Assembly (NCBI GenBank): GCA_963717195.1
Contig: CAVQVR010000010.1
Span: forward strand, 434,001-498,000
Direction of reading: 5' to 3'
Source of the DNA: JACDAE01 sp963717195
GTDB lineage: Bacteria; Chloroflexota; Ktedonobacteria; Ktedonobacterales; Ktedonobacteraceae
DNA length: 64,000 bases
Part shown: piece after piece, positions 37,856 to 46,966 of the stretch
Position numbering within the stretch: position 1 is the first letter of the stretch
How the letters are laid out: each line of letters begins with the position of its first letter
Translations under genes and position numbers: made by a program
Notes under the pieces: model-generated
What the model was told of the DNA's origin: nothing
Database searches by the model: none
What the model saw: only the letters and a program-made list of their open reading frames with translations

Positions 37856-39037
37856 ATGTCTGACACGGAGGCCCGGACACCACAGAACTCTCAACATGCT
37901 TCCGCTCAGAGGATTAAGCCTGAAGGGAAACAACACATCAATGATCAGCTCCTGTTTCAGGCCAACATCTTACAAAACGTGAGAGACGGTATCATCGTGA
38001 CCAACCTGCAAGGCACCATCTCCTACTGGAATGAAGGAGCTGCCCAGATATTTGGCTATCAGTCAGAAGAAATGCTTGGTAAAACACCCTCCCTTTTGTA
38101 TCCTGACATGGATCAGCAGCAACTTGCAACCGACCTGCAACGCATTCTAGAAGGCAACGATTATATAGACATCTGGAAGGGACGCAAGAAGGATGGTAGT
38201 ATTGTATGGGTTGATATAAAAACGACACCATTATATGATGAGCAAGGAAATGTTAATGGCTTTATAGGCGTCTCAAGGGACATCACACAAAGTAAGTTAG
38301 CGCAAGAACAATTACAGGAGTTTGAAACGCGCAAAGATGAGTTCGTTGCCCTCGTCAGCCACGAGCTGAAAACTCCCATCACCAGCCTCAAAGGCTTTAC
38401 TCAGATACTTGAGCGCCGCTTCAAAGAACATAACGACGAACAGACACTACACTTTCTTACACGGATGAACAAGCAACTGGGTAAACTCAGCATTCTTATC
38501 AACGATCTGCTGGAAATCTCAAAAATGCAGAGAGATCATCTTCCTTTACATTATGAAGACTTTGATCTCAATCTCGTCGTCCAGGAAATCGTCGAGAACC
38601 TCCAGGAAACAGCATTGGCGCATTGCATACGCATCGAAAGCACCGTCGTCGGCGTTTCCGTGCATGGCGATAGAGATCGCATCGGGCAGGTACTGACCAA
38701 TCTTCTGAACAATGCTATCAAATATTCACCCAATGCTAATAAAGTCTTGCTTCGTGTAACAACTGAGCAGAACGTTGTCACGGTGAGCATACAGGATTTC
38801 GGCATTGGCATCGCTGAGGCGCACCAGCAGAACATCTTTGAACGCTTCTATCACATTCCTGATCCGATAGAGCAGACATTCCCTGGTATGGGAATAGGCC
38901 TTTATATCTCGCGTGAGATTATTCGTCATCATCATGGGCATATATGGGTTGATAGCAAAAAAGGAGAGGGCTCTACATTTAACTTTACGCTTACTTGGAG
39001 CCAAATAGCGAAAACAGCATCAAATGACAACAGATAA
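37856..39037 (+). CDS. PAS-domain sensor histidine kinase
   Basis: 393 aa, soluble. PAS/PAC at about residues 30-150 (GIIVTNLQGTISYWNEGAAQ; KKDGSIVWVDIKTTPLYDE). HisKA with phospho-acceptor His169 (ALVSHELKTPITSLKGF), then the GHKL ATPase (LTNLLNNAIKYSPNA; DFGIGIAE; GMGIGLYISREII). It transfers phosphate to the receiver that follows 25 bp downstream. There is no membrane segment, so the PAS domain probably senses an internal cue; the ligand is unknown. Confidence 0.92.
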   Translation: MSDTEARTPQNSQHASAQRIKPEGKQHINDQLLFQANILQNVRDGIIVTNLQGTISYWNEGAAQIFGYQSEEMLGKTPSLLYPDMDQQQLATDLQRILEGNDYIDIWKGRKKDGSIVWVDIKTTPLYDEQGNVNGFIGVSRDITQSKLAQEQLQEFETRKDEFVALVSHELKTPITSLKGFTQILERRFKEHNDEQTLHFLTRMNKQLGKLSILINDLLEISKMQRDHLPLHYEDFDLNLVVQEIVENLQETALAHCIRIESTVVGVSVHGDRDRIGQVLTNLLNNAIKYSPNANKVLLRVTTEQNVVTVSIQDFGIGIAEAHQQNIFERFYHIPDPIEQTFPGMGIGLYISREIIRHHHGHIWVDSKKGEGSTFNFTLTWSQIAKTASNDNR

Positions 39038-39062
39038 TAGAAAGAAAGAAAAAGAGAGATTT

Positions 39063-39428
39063 ATGTCACAAAATGTAAAAAAAGTTGTGCTTGTCGACGA
39101 TGACGCTGATATCTTAGAAGCCATCCAGGCCATGCTAGAGGATGAGGGCTACATCGTCATAACCACCAAACGAGGTGAAGAAGTTGAGGCTATTTCTCTC
39201 TCTGAGCAGCCCGATCTCATCATCCTGGATATGTTGCTTTCGGGCAAGGATGGACGCGAGATCGCCAGGCACTTAAAAAGCCAGGAAAGCACGAAACATA
39301 TTCCTATCCTCATGCTCTCCGCCCATCCTAAAGCAGCCAAGGAGGCTCAGGCGTTTGAGGTCAATGATTTTTTAGCCAAACCCTTCGAGATGGAGGATTT
39401 GCTGGCCAAGGTGGCACAATATTGTTAA
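39063..39428 (+). CDS. single-domain response regulator
   Basis: 121 aa, receiver only: acidic cluster DDD at 12-14, phospho-acceptor Asp56 (LIILDMLLSGKDG), LSAH and KPFEMEDLLAKV with the conserved Lys. The start at ATG 39063 is chosen over 39024, which would overlap the kinase and add a Lys/Glu-rich stub. With no output domain it must signal by protein contact or act in a phosphorelay with the upstream PAS kinase. Confidence 0.88.
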   Translation: MSQNVKKVVLVDDDADILEAIQAMLEDEGYIVITTKRGEEVEAISLSEQPDLIILDMLLSGKDGREIARHLKSQESTKHIPILMLSAHPKAAKEAQAFEVNDFLAKPFEMEDLLAKVAQYC

Positions 39429-39460
39429 TAAGCAACAAAGCTGGTGTGGGTGGGACCAGT

Positions 39461-39520
39461 GGGCGCGGTAAAACCTGGTCCCTACGCGATGGACGCGATA
39501 AATCTGGTCCCTACGCATCG
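39461..39520. repeat. GTAGGGGC-family, two direct half copies
   Basis: GGGCGCGGTAAAACCTGG-TCCCTACGCG and then ACGCGATAAATCTGG-TCCCTACGC in the same direction. The TAG stop of the aldehyde dehydrogenase gene (39511-39513) lies inside the second one (GTAGGGAC on the minus strand). Confidence 0.75.
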
Positions 39521-41004
39521 CCGAAGATGGTGTAGTGCCAATCTTTGCGAGGTTTGCCGCTGAGTTCGATCATGACGTGCTTGACTTGCGTGTATTCTTC
39601 AAATGAGTATATTGACATATCTTTCCCGATACCACTTTCTTTATATCCACCATGGGGCATTTCGGAAGTGATCGGCAGATGATCATTGATCCAGACAGTT
39701 CCAAACTGGAGCACCTTGCTGGCATGCATGGCTTTATAAATATCGCGCGTCCATACGGAAGCAGCCAGCCCATACACAACATCGTTCGCTTTTGTGAGAA
39801 CCTCCTCTTCCGTCTTGAAACGGCTCACGACAACAACCGGACCGAATACTTCACTTTGTATAATCTCAGCGTTGTTGCGATCCTCGGCAATCACGGTGGG
39901 CGTGAAGAAAAAGCCTTTCTCGAAACCTTGAATGTTTGCTCGTTTGCCACCAACAAGAATATTGGCTCCGGCACGGAGGGCACGCTCAACGTATCCCTCA
40001 ACGTTGTCGCGCTGCCTGGCTGAGATCAAGGGTCCCATGTCGGTGCTTTCACTTGACGGATCGCCAACACGAATCTGCTTGACCTTCTTAACAAACGATG
40101 AGAGGAATTCGTCGTAGATGCTCTCCTGCACGTAGATGCGCGTGGCAGCGGTGCAGTCCTGCCCACAGTTGACATACCCTCCGACAACGGCTCCATTGGC
40201 GGCAGCCTCGATGTCGGCATCGGCGTAAACAATAAAGGGTGCCTTGCCTCCCAATTCTAGATGGACGCGCTTGATAGTGTCGGTGGCAGCACGCATGACA
40301 TATTTGCCGCTACGTGTACTTCCGGTGATCGAGACCATGTTGACATCTTTGTGGCTGACGAGGCCGGGTGCGACATCAGGACCATCAGCGATAATATTGA
40401 GAACGCCTGCTGGAATACCCGCCTCCAAAGCCAGTTCTCCAAGTTTGAGCGCGGTTAATGGCGTCTCCGGCGATGGCTTGAAGATAACGGTATTGCCTGC
40501 CGCTAGAGCTGGACCAAGCTTCCAGGCAGCCATCATGAAGGGATAGTTCCAGGGGGCAACGGAGGCTACGACGCCGACTGGCTCACGACGGATGATGCTA
40601 GTATGACCGCCAGTATACTCACTAGATGCGCTTCCACCCAGATGACGGGCCGCACTTGCAAAGAAATGCCAGTTATCTGCGGAAAATGGAATATCGCTGT
40701 CTCGTGCCAGCTTGATCGGTTTGCCTGTATCCAGCGATTTTAACGTTGCCAGTTCGCCTACATGCTCTTCAATCAACAGAGCCAGCTTTTCTAAAATAGC
40801 GGCACGAGCCCCATGCGTCAGTTCCGACCAGCGACCATCATTAAACGCGGTACGAGCTGCCGCAACTGCACGATTCATGTCATCCAGCGTACTCTCTGGC
40901 ACCAGGGCAACCGTTTCGCCAGTCGCCGGGCTGATATCCTCAATGGTCTTGCCTGTACTACTTCCAACTAATTCGCCGTCGATCAGCAATTTGTATTCGG
41001 CCAT
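39511..41004 (-). CDS. aldehyde dehydrogenase, gamma-aminobutyraldehyde-type
   Basis: 497 aa NAD-dependent ALDH. Visible are PWNYPFMMAAWKLGPALAAG, KPSPETPLTA, the GSTRSGKYV NAD loop, HLELGGKAPFIV with the catalytic Glu, and the Cys site NCGQDCTAATRIYV. The Asp before the Cys is typical of gamma-aminobutyraldehyde dehydrogenases (PatD/YdcW). It should oxidise 4-aminobutanal to GABA, or the 2-aminoadipate semialdehyde equivalent. The start is at 41004 (AAAGGGG 9 bp upstream), with a 40-residue upstream extension rejected. Neighbours on the same strand are a lysine-dehydrogenase-like gene and a putrescine-type aminotransferase. Confidence 0.9.
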   Translation of the reverse strand: MAEYKLLIDGELVGSSTGKTIEDISPATGETVALVPESTLDDMNRAVAAARTAFNDGRWSELTHGARAAILEKLALLIEEHVGELATLKSLDTGKPIKLARDSDIPFSADNWHFFASAARHLGGSASSEYTGGHTSIIRREPVGVVASVAPWNYPFMMAAWKLGPALAAGNTVIFKPSPETPLTALKLGELALEAGIPAGVLNIIADGPDVAPGLVSHKDVNMVSITGSTRSGKYVMRAATDTIKRVHLELGGKAPFIVYADADIEAAANGAVVGGYVNCGQDCTAATRIYVQESIYDEFLSSFVKKVKQIRVGDPSSESTDMGPLISARQRDNVEGYVERALRAGANILVGGKRANIQGFEKGFFFTPTVIAEDRNNAEIIQSEVFGPVVVVSRFKTEEEVLTKANDVVYGLAASVWTRDIYKAMHASKVLQFGTVWINDHLPITSEMPHGGYKESGIGKDMSIYSFEEYTQVKHVMIELSGKPRKDWHYTIFGDA

Positions 41005-41145
41005 CTTGATTGCCCCTTTCGATTGACTAAAATGTTTCTCTGCTCGTAGGAAAATCTGCTTTATCTGCTGATATTCGTAGATTATTGCAAGAAAATATAC
41101 GAATATCGATAGATCGCTGCGCATTTATTTTCATTGTACCACGTA

Positions 41146-41383
41146 TATGAGTCATCCCGAATTTTTCAAAGGGGGTTTGTGCCCGTCATACTGCTTCTCT
41201 CCGTACTCCTCGCGCCAGCGGCTCGCCGGTTTTAAGAAGTGTTGTTGTGGCTCGGCTGGCCCGGCGGGCCAGCCGAGCCACAACAACACTTCTTCCCCTT
41301 ACGAGCGCCGCTGGCGCGAGGAGTATGAGCACGAGGTGCAGGAGCTGTTTGGCGAACTTTTCAAAAGTTCGGGATGACTCATA
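41146..41383. repeat. 238-bp nested palindrome (ATGAGTCATC family)
   Basis: Three tiers. The outer arms TATGAGTCATCCCGAA (41146-41161 / 41368-41383) are perfect over 16 bp. The middle arms are around 41205-41225 / 41302-41324 (ACTCCTCGCGCCAGCG and its complement). A perfect 30-bp inner palindrome with a 1-nt loop is at 41234-41294, centred on GGCTGGCCCG. It begins directly after the stop codon of the saccharopine-dehydrogenase-like gene (41384-41386). Confidence 0.85.
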
Positions 41384-42550
41384 CTACCGTTTTCCACGCG
41401 TCTTGCTCTCAACGCGCATATCGTAACGGACAAGTTCGTTAAAGAATGATGCGACAGGAACGACCATCTCAGGACCAAAAACGCCGCGTCTTGTAATCTC
41501 ACCTCTGGCAAGCATACGCCCGGCGATAGCCAGAGGGACACCTGTGTCGAGCGCACCCGCACCAATACCCCAGGGGCGATATGGTTGCACGACGATCTGA
41601 TTGGTAATCTCTAGCGACTGGCCGCCAGCTTTACCAGTTACAACGACGCGCAAGACATCACAATCCTGTGGCTCCACATCCTCGGTAGGAAAGGTTTCGA
41701 GCAGACGAGCCAGGACTTCACGTGGTGAGACTTTGACACCTCGTACATTGATCAGTTCATCACTGCCAAAACCAAGATCGACCAGGAACCTGAGCTTTGT
41801 CATAAAGTCGCCGGGAAAGGCAATCTTGAATGAAACATGCTTGACTCCCTTGTCCTGGAAGGAGAGCGGGAACAGGGCACACTCAGAATGCAACGAGTAG
41901 ATAGCGCTGGCACGACCAACAGGATCGGGAAAAACAATCACTTCCTGGCCCGACAATGGTGGCTGTGGATACCATGCTCCATCCTGATAGACCTGTGGCT
42001 CTTTGGTGAATTCGTCGAGAATAGTACGGATAGAATAGGGCGCAACAAGGGGTGCTGTTGAGGGAGTAGTATCGCTACAACCAAGCTGCACTTTAATGGA
42101 CTCCACACTTTCGAGCTGATCCACGGCTAAACGAGCAAGCATATTCGTAATGCCTGGCGTACCACCTATGCCAGCAATAGCTGTAATACCAGCGGCTTTG
42201 ACCTCGTCTTGCAGTTCCATCATTCTGCGGGTCATATGGAAAAGACCGCCCAGATCGGCATAGTGAACTTGCTCACGGATGCAGGCTCTGAGTACAAGCA
42301 GGTTAAATATGTAGTCAACCGCGTTCAGTACTACATCCGCACCGCGTAGAAGCTGGGCAAGACGCTCCTCGTTCGTAACATCAATCTGCTGGACCTGAAT
42401 CTTGCTGCTTGCCAATGAGGAGGCAACCTCGCGGGCACGCTCCTCATTGTAATCAGCAATTGTCACCTGATCGACATCCTCATATTCGATAAGCGTGCGT
42501 ATGGTGACACGCCCCATCGCTCCCGCTCCACCAAGTACAATAATATGCAT
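41384..42550 (-). CDS. saccharopine-dehydrogenase-family protein (lysine 6-dehydrogenase-like)
   Basis: 388 aa. The Rossmann start MHIIVLGGAGAMGRVTI is followed by the family features DVVLNAVDYIFNLLVLRACI, HYADLGGLFHMTRRM and AGIGGTPGITNMLARLA, then the C-terminal catalytic domain. Size and motifs match lysine 6-dehydrogenase, which deaminates L-lysine to 2-aminoadipate semialdehyde, or carboxynorspermidine-type dehydrogenases. The neighbouring ALDH and class III aminotransferase support an amine or lysine catabolic role. The exact substrate cannot be fixed from sequence. It ends at the edge of a large palindrome. Confidence 0.82.
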   Translation of the reverse strand: MHIIVLGGAGAMGRVTIRTLIEYEDVDQVTIADYNEERAREVASSLASSKIQVQQIDVTNEERLAQLLRGADVVLNAVDYIFNLLVLRACIREQVHYADLGGLFHMTRRMMELQDEVKAAGITAIAGIGGTPGITNMLARLAVDQLESVESIKVQLGCSDTTPSTAPLVAPYSIRTILDEFTKEPQVYQDGAWYPQPPLSGQEVIVFPDPVGRASAIYSLHSECALFPLSFQDKGVKHVSFKIAFPGDFMTKLRFLVDLGFGSDELINVRGVKVSPREVLARLLETFPTEDVEPQDCDVLRVVVTGKAGGQSLEITNQIVVQPYRPWGIGAGALDTGVPLAIAGRMLARGEITRRGVFGPEMVVPVASFFNELVRYDMRVESKTRGKR

Positions 42551-42569
42551 AATTATGAATTCTCACCCT

Positions 42570-42673
42570 GACGTAGGGGCGTGTGCTTGCCACCTGCGTT
42601 GATAGTAAATCAAAAAATCGCGTCGGGACCGCGCGGAGGATGTAGGGGCGGCATAAATGCGGCCCCTACGTCG
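42570..42673. repeat. GTAGGGGC-family composite copy
   Basis: GACGTAGGGGC at 42570-42580 faces GCCCCTACGTC at 42662-42672, and a tighter hairpin GTAGGGGC...GCCCCTAC spans 42642-42669. It lies between the aminotransferase and the dehydrogenase gene, both read leftward. Confidence 0.7.
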
Positions 42674-42678
42674 TAATA

Positions 42679-44043
42679 TCAGGCAACGGCGGTATTTGTA
42701 TGCAGCTCGTGCAGCGTATCTTCCAGGCGATTCAGAATGGCGTCGATCTCTTCGAGCGTGATGACGAGCGGTGGCTCAACACGAATAACGCGTGAGTTGT
42801 TTAATGTACCAGAGATGAGCACACCCCGTTTGAAAAGGCCAGAAGCAACCGCGTAACCAATATCGTCGTTCACAAAGTGCTGGCCGATTAATAGACCCTT
42901 GCCAGTGATATTAGTATACACATCACTGTGACGTGCGGCGATGTCCTTCAGTTGCTTGATAAAGTACTCACCCTTCTCGGCAGCTTGCTCGACGATTCCC
43001 TCTTCCAGCGTTACGTTGATAGCTGCAATAGCGGCAGCACATGCGAGAGGGTTGCCACCCGTGGTGGAGGTATGAATAAAGGGATTGCTATTCATAACGC
43101 TCCAGATCTTTGGCGTGGACATAAACGCTCCAATGGGCATAACGCCACCGCCGAGCGCTTTAGCGGATGTTATAATGTCGGGAGCTACGTCCCAATGATC
43201 GACACCCCACCATTTGCCGGTACGCCCCATTCCCGTCTGCACTTCATCGGCGATCAGCAAGACCTCATACTCATCACAGATCTGACGTAAGCGCGGCCAG
43301 AAATCGTCCGGCGGCACAATTGCGCCCGCTTCGCCCTGCACTGGCTCCATGATCACAGCTGCAATATCATTGCCAACCTCGCGTGCAATACGCAACTGCT
43401 GCTCAACGGCATCGGCATCACCATAAGGCACGTGGTAAATGTTATCGTGCAATGGCAACGCCGGTTTCCGGAACATAGCCTTACCTGTCAGCGATAGTGC
43501 ACCGGCTGTCTTGCCATGGAAGCCGCGCACAGCGGCAATAAAGCCACTTTTGCGTGTATAGAGTTTGGCAAGCTTCATGGCCCCTTCAACCGCCTCAGTA
43601 CCGCTCCCCACAAAAAAACTATATTGAATGTCGCCAGGAGTAATCTCTGCCATCAAATGGGCAAGCATGCCACGCAATGGGTCAAGCAGTTCCTGCGTAG
43701 GTAAAGGACTTTTCTCTAATTGTGCTTGTACGGCCCCGACGACCTTTGGATGCGCCCAACCCAGGTTGAGCACGCCAAATCCACCCAGGCAGTCGATATA
43801 TTCACGACCTAGCACATCCTTAAAGGTTGCACCACGACCTGTCCATTCGACTGCAGCAAAATCGCCAGCTTCCGCGACTGATTTGCGATACTCGATAAAA
43901 CCGCTATTATAATACTGCGCAAAATTGCTGACGGTGGTCTCAATTAACCACTCGGCTTCGCTCTTTCCTAACTGTTGTTTGTGCACAACGTCAAGATAGC
44001 GACGGGAATCGTTCAGGGCCTTGAGTAATCCGTCGGTACTCAT
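42679..44043 (-). CDS. class III aminotransferase, putrescine-aminotransferase-like
   Basis: 454 aa PLP enzyme very similar in motifs to E. coli YgjG/PatA: GFIEYRKSVAEAGDFAAVEW, FIDCLGGFGVLNLG-type region, SFFVGSGTEAVEGAMKLAK, FHGKTAGALSLTGK, EPVQGEAGAIVPP, ADEVQTGMGRTGKWW and the PLP lysine in SAKALGGGVMPIG. It moves the amino group of putrescine (or another diamine/omega-amino acid) to 2-oxoglutarate. The product would feed the PatD-like ALDH two genes away. The start is at ATG 44043 with AAAGG upstream; an extra 23 residues further up are out of character. Confidence 0.9.
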   Translation of the reverse strand: MSTDGLLKALNDSRRYLDVVHKQQLGKSEAEWLIETTVSNFAQYYNSGFIEYRKSVAEAGDFAAVEWTGRGATFKDVLGREYIDCLGGFGVLNLGWAHPKVVGAVQAQLEKSPLPTQELLDPLRGMLAHLMAEITPGDIQYSFFVGSGTEAVEGAMKLAKLYTRKSGFIAAVRGFHGKTAGALSLTGKAMFRKPALPLHDNIYHVPYGDADAVEQQLRIAREVGNDIAAVIMEPVQGEAGAIVPPDDFWPRLRQICDEYEVLLIADEVQTGMGRTGKWWGVDHWDVAPDIITSAKALGGGVMPIGAFMSTPKIWSVMNSNPFIHTSTTGGNPLACAAAIAAINVTLEEGIVEQAAEKGEYFIKQLKDIAARHSDVYTNITGKGLLIGQHFVNDDIGYAVASGLFKRGVLISGTLNNSRVIRVEPPLVITLEEIDAILNRLEDTLHELHTNTAVA

Positions 44044-44643
44044 AAAAAACCTTTCTGCTAATGCGAAAAAAAGCAACCTGTTCCCGACCAGTCCGCACAT
44101 CTGGTAAAGCAACAGTGAATCTCTCCAATCTGGATTCCACGTGTCGCCTGTGGGAATAGTAAACCTATCCTTTGGGATAAGCTGATACTAAAACTAAGAG
44201 TGCTTGCTATAGATGACACTGAGCCGGTAAGTGGAAAAGCGCATGAAAATGATAAAACGCATAGACGCATGGGCGGACAAGTGCGAAAACCACCAACTCG
44301 GCGGCTAAAAGTGAGGGTAGCTAAAAGTGGGAGATAAACTCAAGGATAGCAGGTGGACAGGTGGAAGCCACGAAATACGTAGAATTTCGGAATGTAACGA
44401 CCTCTTCGCTTGCCAGGAATGTCTGTTTCCTTCATAAGGCACCATGTTTTCGTAGGACATATGGGACGAGATTTTTCTCTCCTCCTAAGTATAGACTATA
44501 ACGTGAGCAGAAAGCAAGTCATACGTAGGGACCACGTTTACGATGCCCAGGTGAGTCAAATGATGGTGACTCACCTGGGCATCGTAAACGTGGTCCCTAC
44601 GGCAATCAAGCTTCCAATGAAAAAATTTCAAGGAGAGGATAAT
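44044..44643. other. 600-bp intergenic region with one palindrome
   Basis: It holds GTAGGGGC-family copy 2 (44524-44601) and, at about 44300-44340, a short direct repeat of GCTAAAAGTG. No coding frame convinces. It probably includes the promoter of the aminotransferase operon. Confidence 0.5.
44524..44601. repeat. GTAGGGGC-family palindrome, copy 2
   Basis: A perfect 35-bp inverted repeat (44524-44558 / 44567-44601) with an 8-nt loop. Outer CGTAGGGACC, middle ACGTTTACGAT, inner GCCCAGGTGAGTCA. It lies 43 bp after the MutS-like gene on its transcribed side. Confidence 0.9.
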
Positions 44644-46593
44644 TTAGCTATCCATCTTACGCGCTTGCACAACTTCCTCTGACTTAGCAGCTTGCTTCCA
44701 CGTAATCGGCAATCCCTCCTTTTGCATAATCTTCAGCGCGTTTGTCGTCGGGCAGGGACCGTGGTAAAGCGTGTAATCGAAAACCATCGCGCCCTTGACC
44801 ACATCATCACGAAAATGATAGTTCTTGATCTGCGTCAATTCATCGGACAGCGTAACCAGTTCCAGATCGTGCGTTGAAATCGCACCCAGGCATGCAGCTT
44901 GCGCCAACGCATAGATGTAAGCATGGCTCCCTATCAGGCGCTCACGATTATTGGTGCCTTTGAAGATCTCATCGATAAGCGCAAAAACGGGATAGAGCGT
45001 CTTCTTGCGCACACGGTCGAGGATAAACCTGAGACGCCTCACTTCAGCATAAAAGTAGGAATAGCCGTCCGCAAGCGAATCCGATACGCTAATACAACAA
45101 TCTATCTCGTAGAAGCCTGTCTGCAAAGAGGAGGCGCAGACAACCCCACCCGCATAAGCCAGGCAAAGGTTAATTCCCATTGTACGCAGGAAGGTACTTT
45201 TACCAGCCATATTTGAGCCAGTAATCAGCATAATATCGTTTGCATGCTCAATTGTTACATCATTGACGATGCGGTCCTCATCGGGTATCAGCGGATGACC
45301 CAACCGGGTTGCACGTAAGGCTGGCGAACTTCCCTGCTCCTTACTTGTTGGAAGCTCCGGCAAGACATAATCAGGATTCAAGTAGGCAAAGGTTGCCAGT
45401 GAGCACAAAGCTTCCAATTCGTACCATGAATCCAGCCATGCGGGAAGTTTTTCGCGTGCTGCGTCCTTACATTGAGCAAGAAAATAGGACAGGAAGAGAT
45501 CCCACGGCACGATAAGGTTAAAGATCGTTGCGATCCCTTGACTCGTTCCTGTTCCTGCTACCGCCATCGACTGGGTTATAGTCTGACTTTGTGTAAGCCT
45601 GGCATACTGCGCAATACGGTACAAACGCTTCATGAGTTTCGACGGTGAAGGAGCTGCATTTTGAAATGGCTCACATACTTTTTGCAATTGTGGATTATTC
45701 GCAGTTGGATATTTTTCGATGAATGAAAAGACAGAGTGCAATTGCTTAAAGACAGCAGACATAAGAGAGCTATCCAGGAATAAGCGCGAGCGGTACCGTA
45801 GCATGGGAACGGTCCAGAGGAGCGAGGCACCAAAGACGATCAACACATCAGTTATAGGCACGACACTGTACAATAAAAGCACGAACAGGCTAATCAGTAG
45901 CACGGAAAGGATACTTGAGATCACCAGGAAGAACAGGGGTGGCTTGCGACCGAGGGGCAGATCGAGCCAGAGCAGCACTGCTTCCTGGTCGTTTTGTTTG
46001 TTGACATCCAATATGGTGCGCTGTGAGTAGACTTGTAACTTGTCGCGAAAACTTACCAGCGGCGTCAGTTCGCGTACAGCCGACTGGCGAGCACGAATAG
46101 TCTCCGGCACCGGCACGCGATTTAGTAACCATTGACGTAAACGTGCACGTCCCTGGTCCGAGTAGCAGGTATTGATAAGCTGGTGCAGCGAATAAAGTCC
46201 ACTGATCTGCAGGTCATTTTCAAATGGGTGATCCTTTTCACGCTCATCCTCGACGGGTGGAATATTTTCCCAATCGAGGGTTATGCGAGCGACATGCGTT
46301 TTTTTGATGCGTATCAAGTTAGTGTATTTGTCACTGCTGCGCCTCAAAACGCCACCAGAGCGCCATCCATAGATAAAAAGAATGACGCTGGCAAGAAAGC
46401 AGGCCAGTCCCAACGGCGCAAAGATGCCGAAAAAGGTCGCGGATACCACTATACCGCCGATGAATACCATGAGTTGTTGCATAAATAGACGCTGATAACG
46501 AGCGTTCACCTGTCCAAGACGCCTTTCCAGGCGCTCAATGTGGCGCTCTAGCGCGGCCAGGCGTTTTTGTTTTTTATTTGTGTTGGCTTGCAC
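44644..46593 (-). CDS. membrane-anchored MutS-family ATPase
   Basis: 649 aa. A basic coiled N-terminus is followed by two membrane helices (about residues 40-80), a MutS-lever-like region (GLYSLHQLINTCYSDQGRARL, with the conserved RQWL), a second helix pair (about 215-260), and the MutS domain V ATPase: Walker A GSNMAGKSTFLRT, signature SVSDSLADGYSYFYAEVRRL, Walker B YPVFALIDEIFKGTNNRER and ISTHDLEL. There is no mismatch-recognition domain I, so it is not a canonical repair MutS. Membrane-bound MutS relatives occur in several phyla with unknown function. Monocistronic or first in its unit. Confidence 0.85.
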   Translation of the reverse strand: MQANTNKKQKRLAALERHIERLERRLGQVNARYQRLFMQQLMVFIGGIVVSATFFGIFAPLGLACFLASVILFIYGWRSGGVLRRSSDKYTNLIRIKKTHVARITLDWENIPPVEDEREKDHPFENDLQISGLYSLHQLINTCYSDQGRARLRQWLLNRVPVPETIRARQSAVRELTPLVSFRDKLQVYSQRTILDVNKQNDQEAVLLWLDLPLGRKPPLFFLVISSILSVLLISLFVLLLYSVVPITDVLIVFGASLLWTVPMLRYRSRLFLDSSLMSAVFKQLHSVFSFIEKYPTANNPQLQKVCEPFQNAAPSPSKLMKRLYRIAQYARLTQSQTITQSMAVAGTGTSQGIATIFNLIVPWDLFLSYFLAQCKDAAREKLPAWLDSWYELEALCSLATFAYLNPDYVLPELPTSKEQGSSPALRATRLGHPLIPDEDRIVNDVTIEHANDIMLITGSNMAGKSTFLRTMGINLCLAYAGGVVCASSLQTGFYEIDCCISVSDSLADGYSYFYAEVRRLRFILDRVRKKTLYPVFALIDEIFKGTNNRERLIGSHAYIYALAQAACLGAISTHDLELVTLSDELTQIKNYHFRDDVVKGAMVFDYTLYHGPCPTTNALKIMQKEGLPITWKQAAKSEEVVQARKMDS

Positions 46594-46966
46594 GATTTTT
46601 CTTTCTTGTGGGCGCGGTAAACCTGGCCCCTACGTGGGCGTCGTTAACGCGGCCCGGGCGGATTCAAATTTAGATAAGATGACAGCAAGATAATACTACG
46701 GTTTATACGTTACAAACTATGAGAATGTTTTGATAATCAAGGATGGTATGACGCAAGATGGCTACAACTGAAAATAGACATCAATTCTTAGACACTCAAT
46801 CAACTGGAGAATGGCATGGACTCTTGCTTAGCACGCTGGCCGAGTTACATACTGAAACTGATCTCCAACGCAAAAAAAGGACTGTTCTCACCTGGAAAAT
46901 CACAGATCGCAGCAAGGGAGAAATTCAGGAAGATGAGTGCATCAGAGAAATACATAATCTCAATGC
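46594..46966. other. intergenic region between MutS-like and pseudokinase genes
   Basis: 373 bp with a GTAGGGGC half element (46610-46634) and the first two thirds of a doubtful plus-strand reading frame (46758-47084). Confidence 0.4.
46610..46634. repeat. GTAGGGGC-family half copy
   Basis: GGGCGCGGTAAACCTGG followed by CCCCTACG, close to the first half copy at 39461. Further GC-rich inverted sequence follows (GTTAACGCGGCCCGGGCG). Confidence 0.55.

Noticed and set aside
44280..44420. T-box or other riboswitch before the aminotransferase operon
   Set aside because: Short direct repeats exist, but the conserved T-box or other riboswitch motifs are missing and the segment is on the wrong side for some genes.
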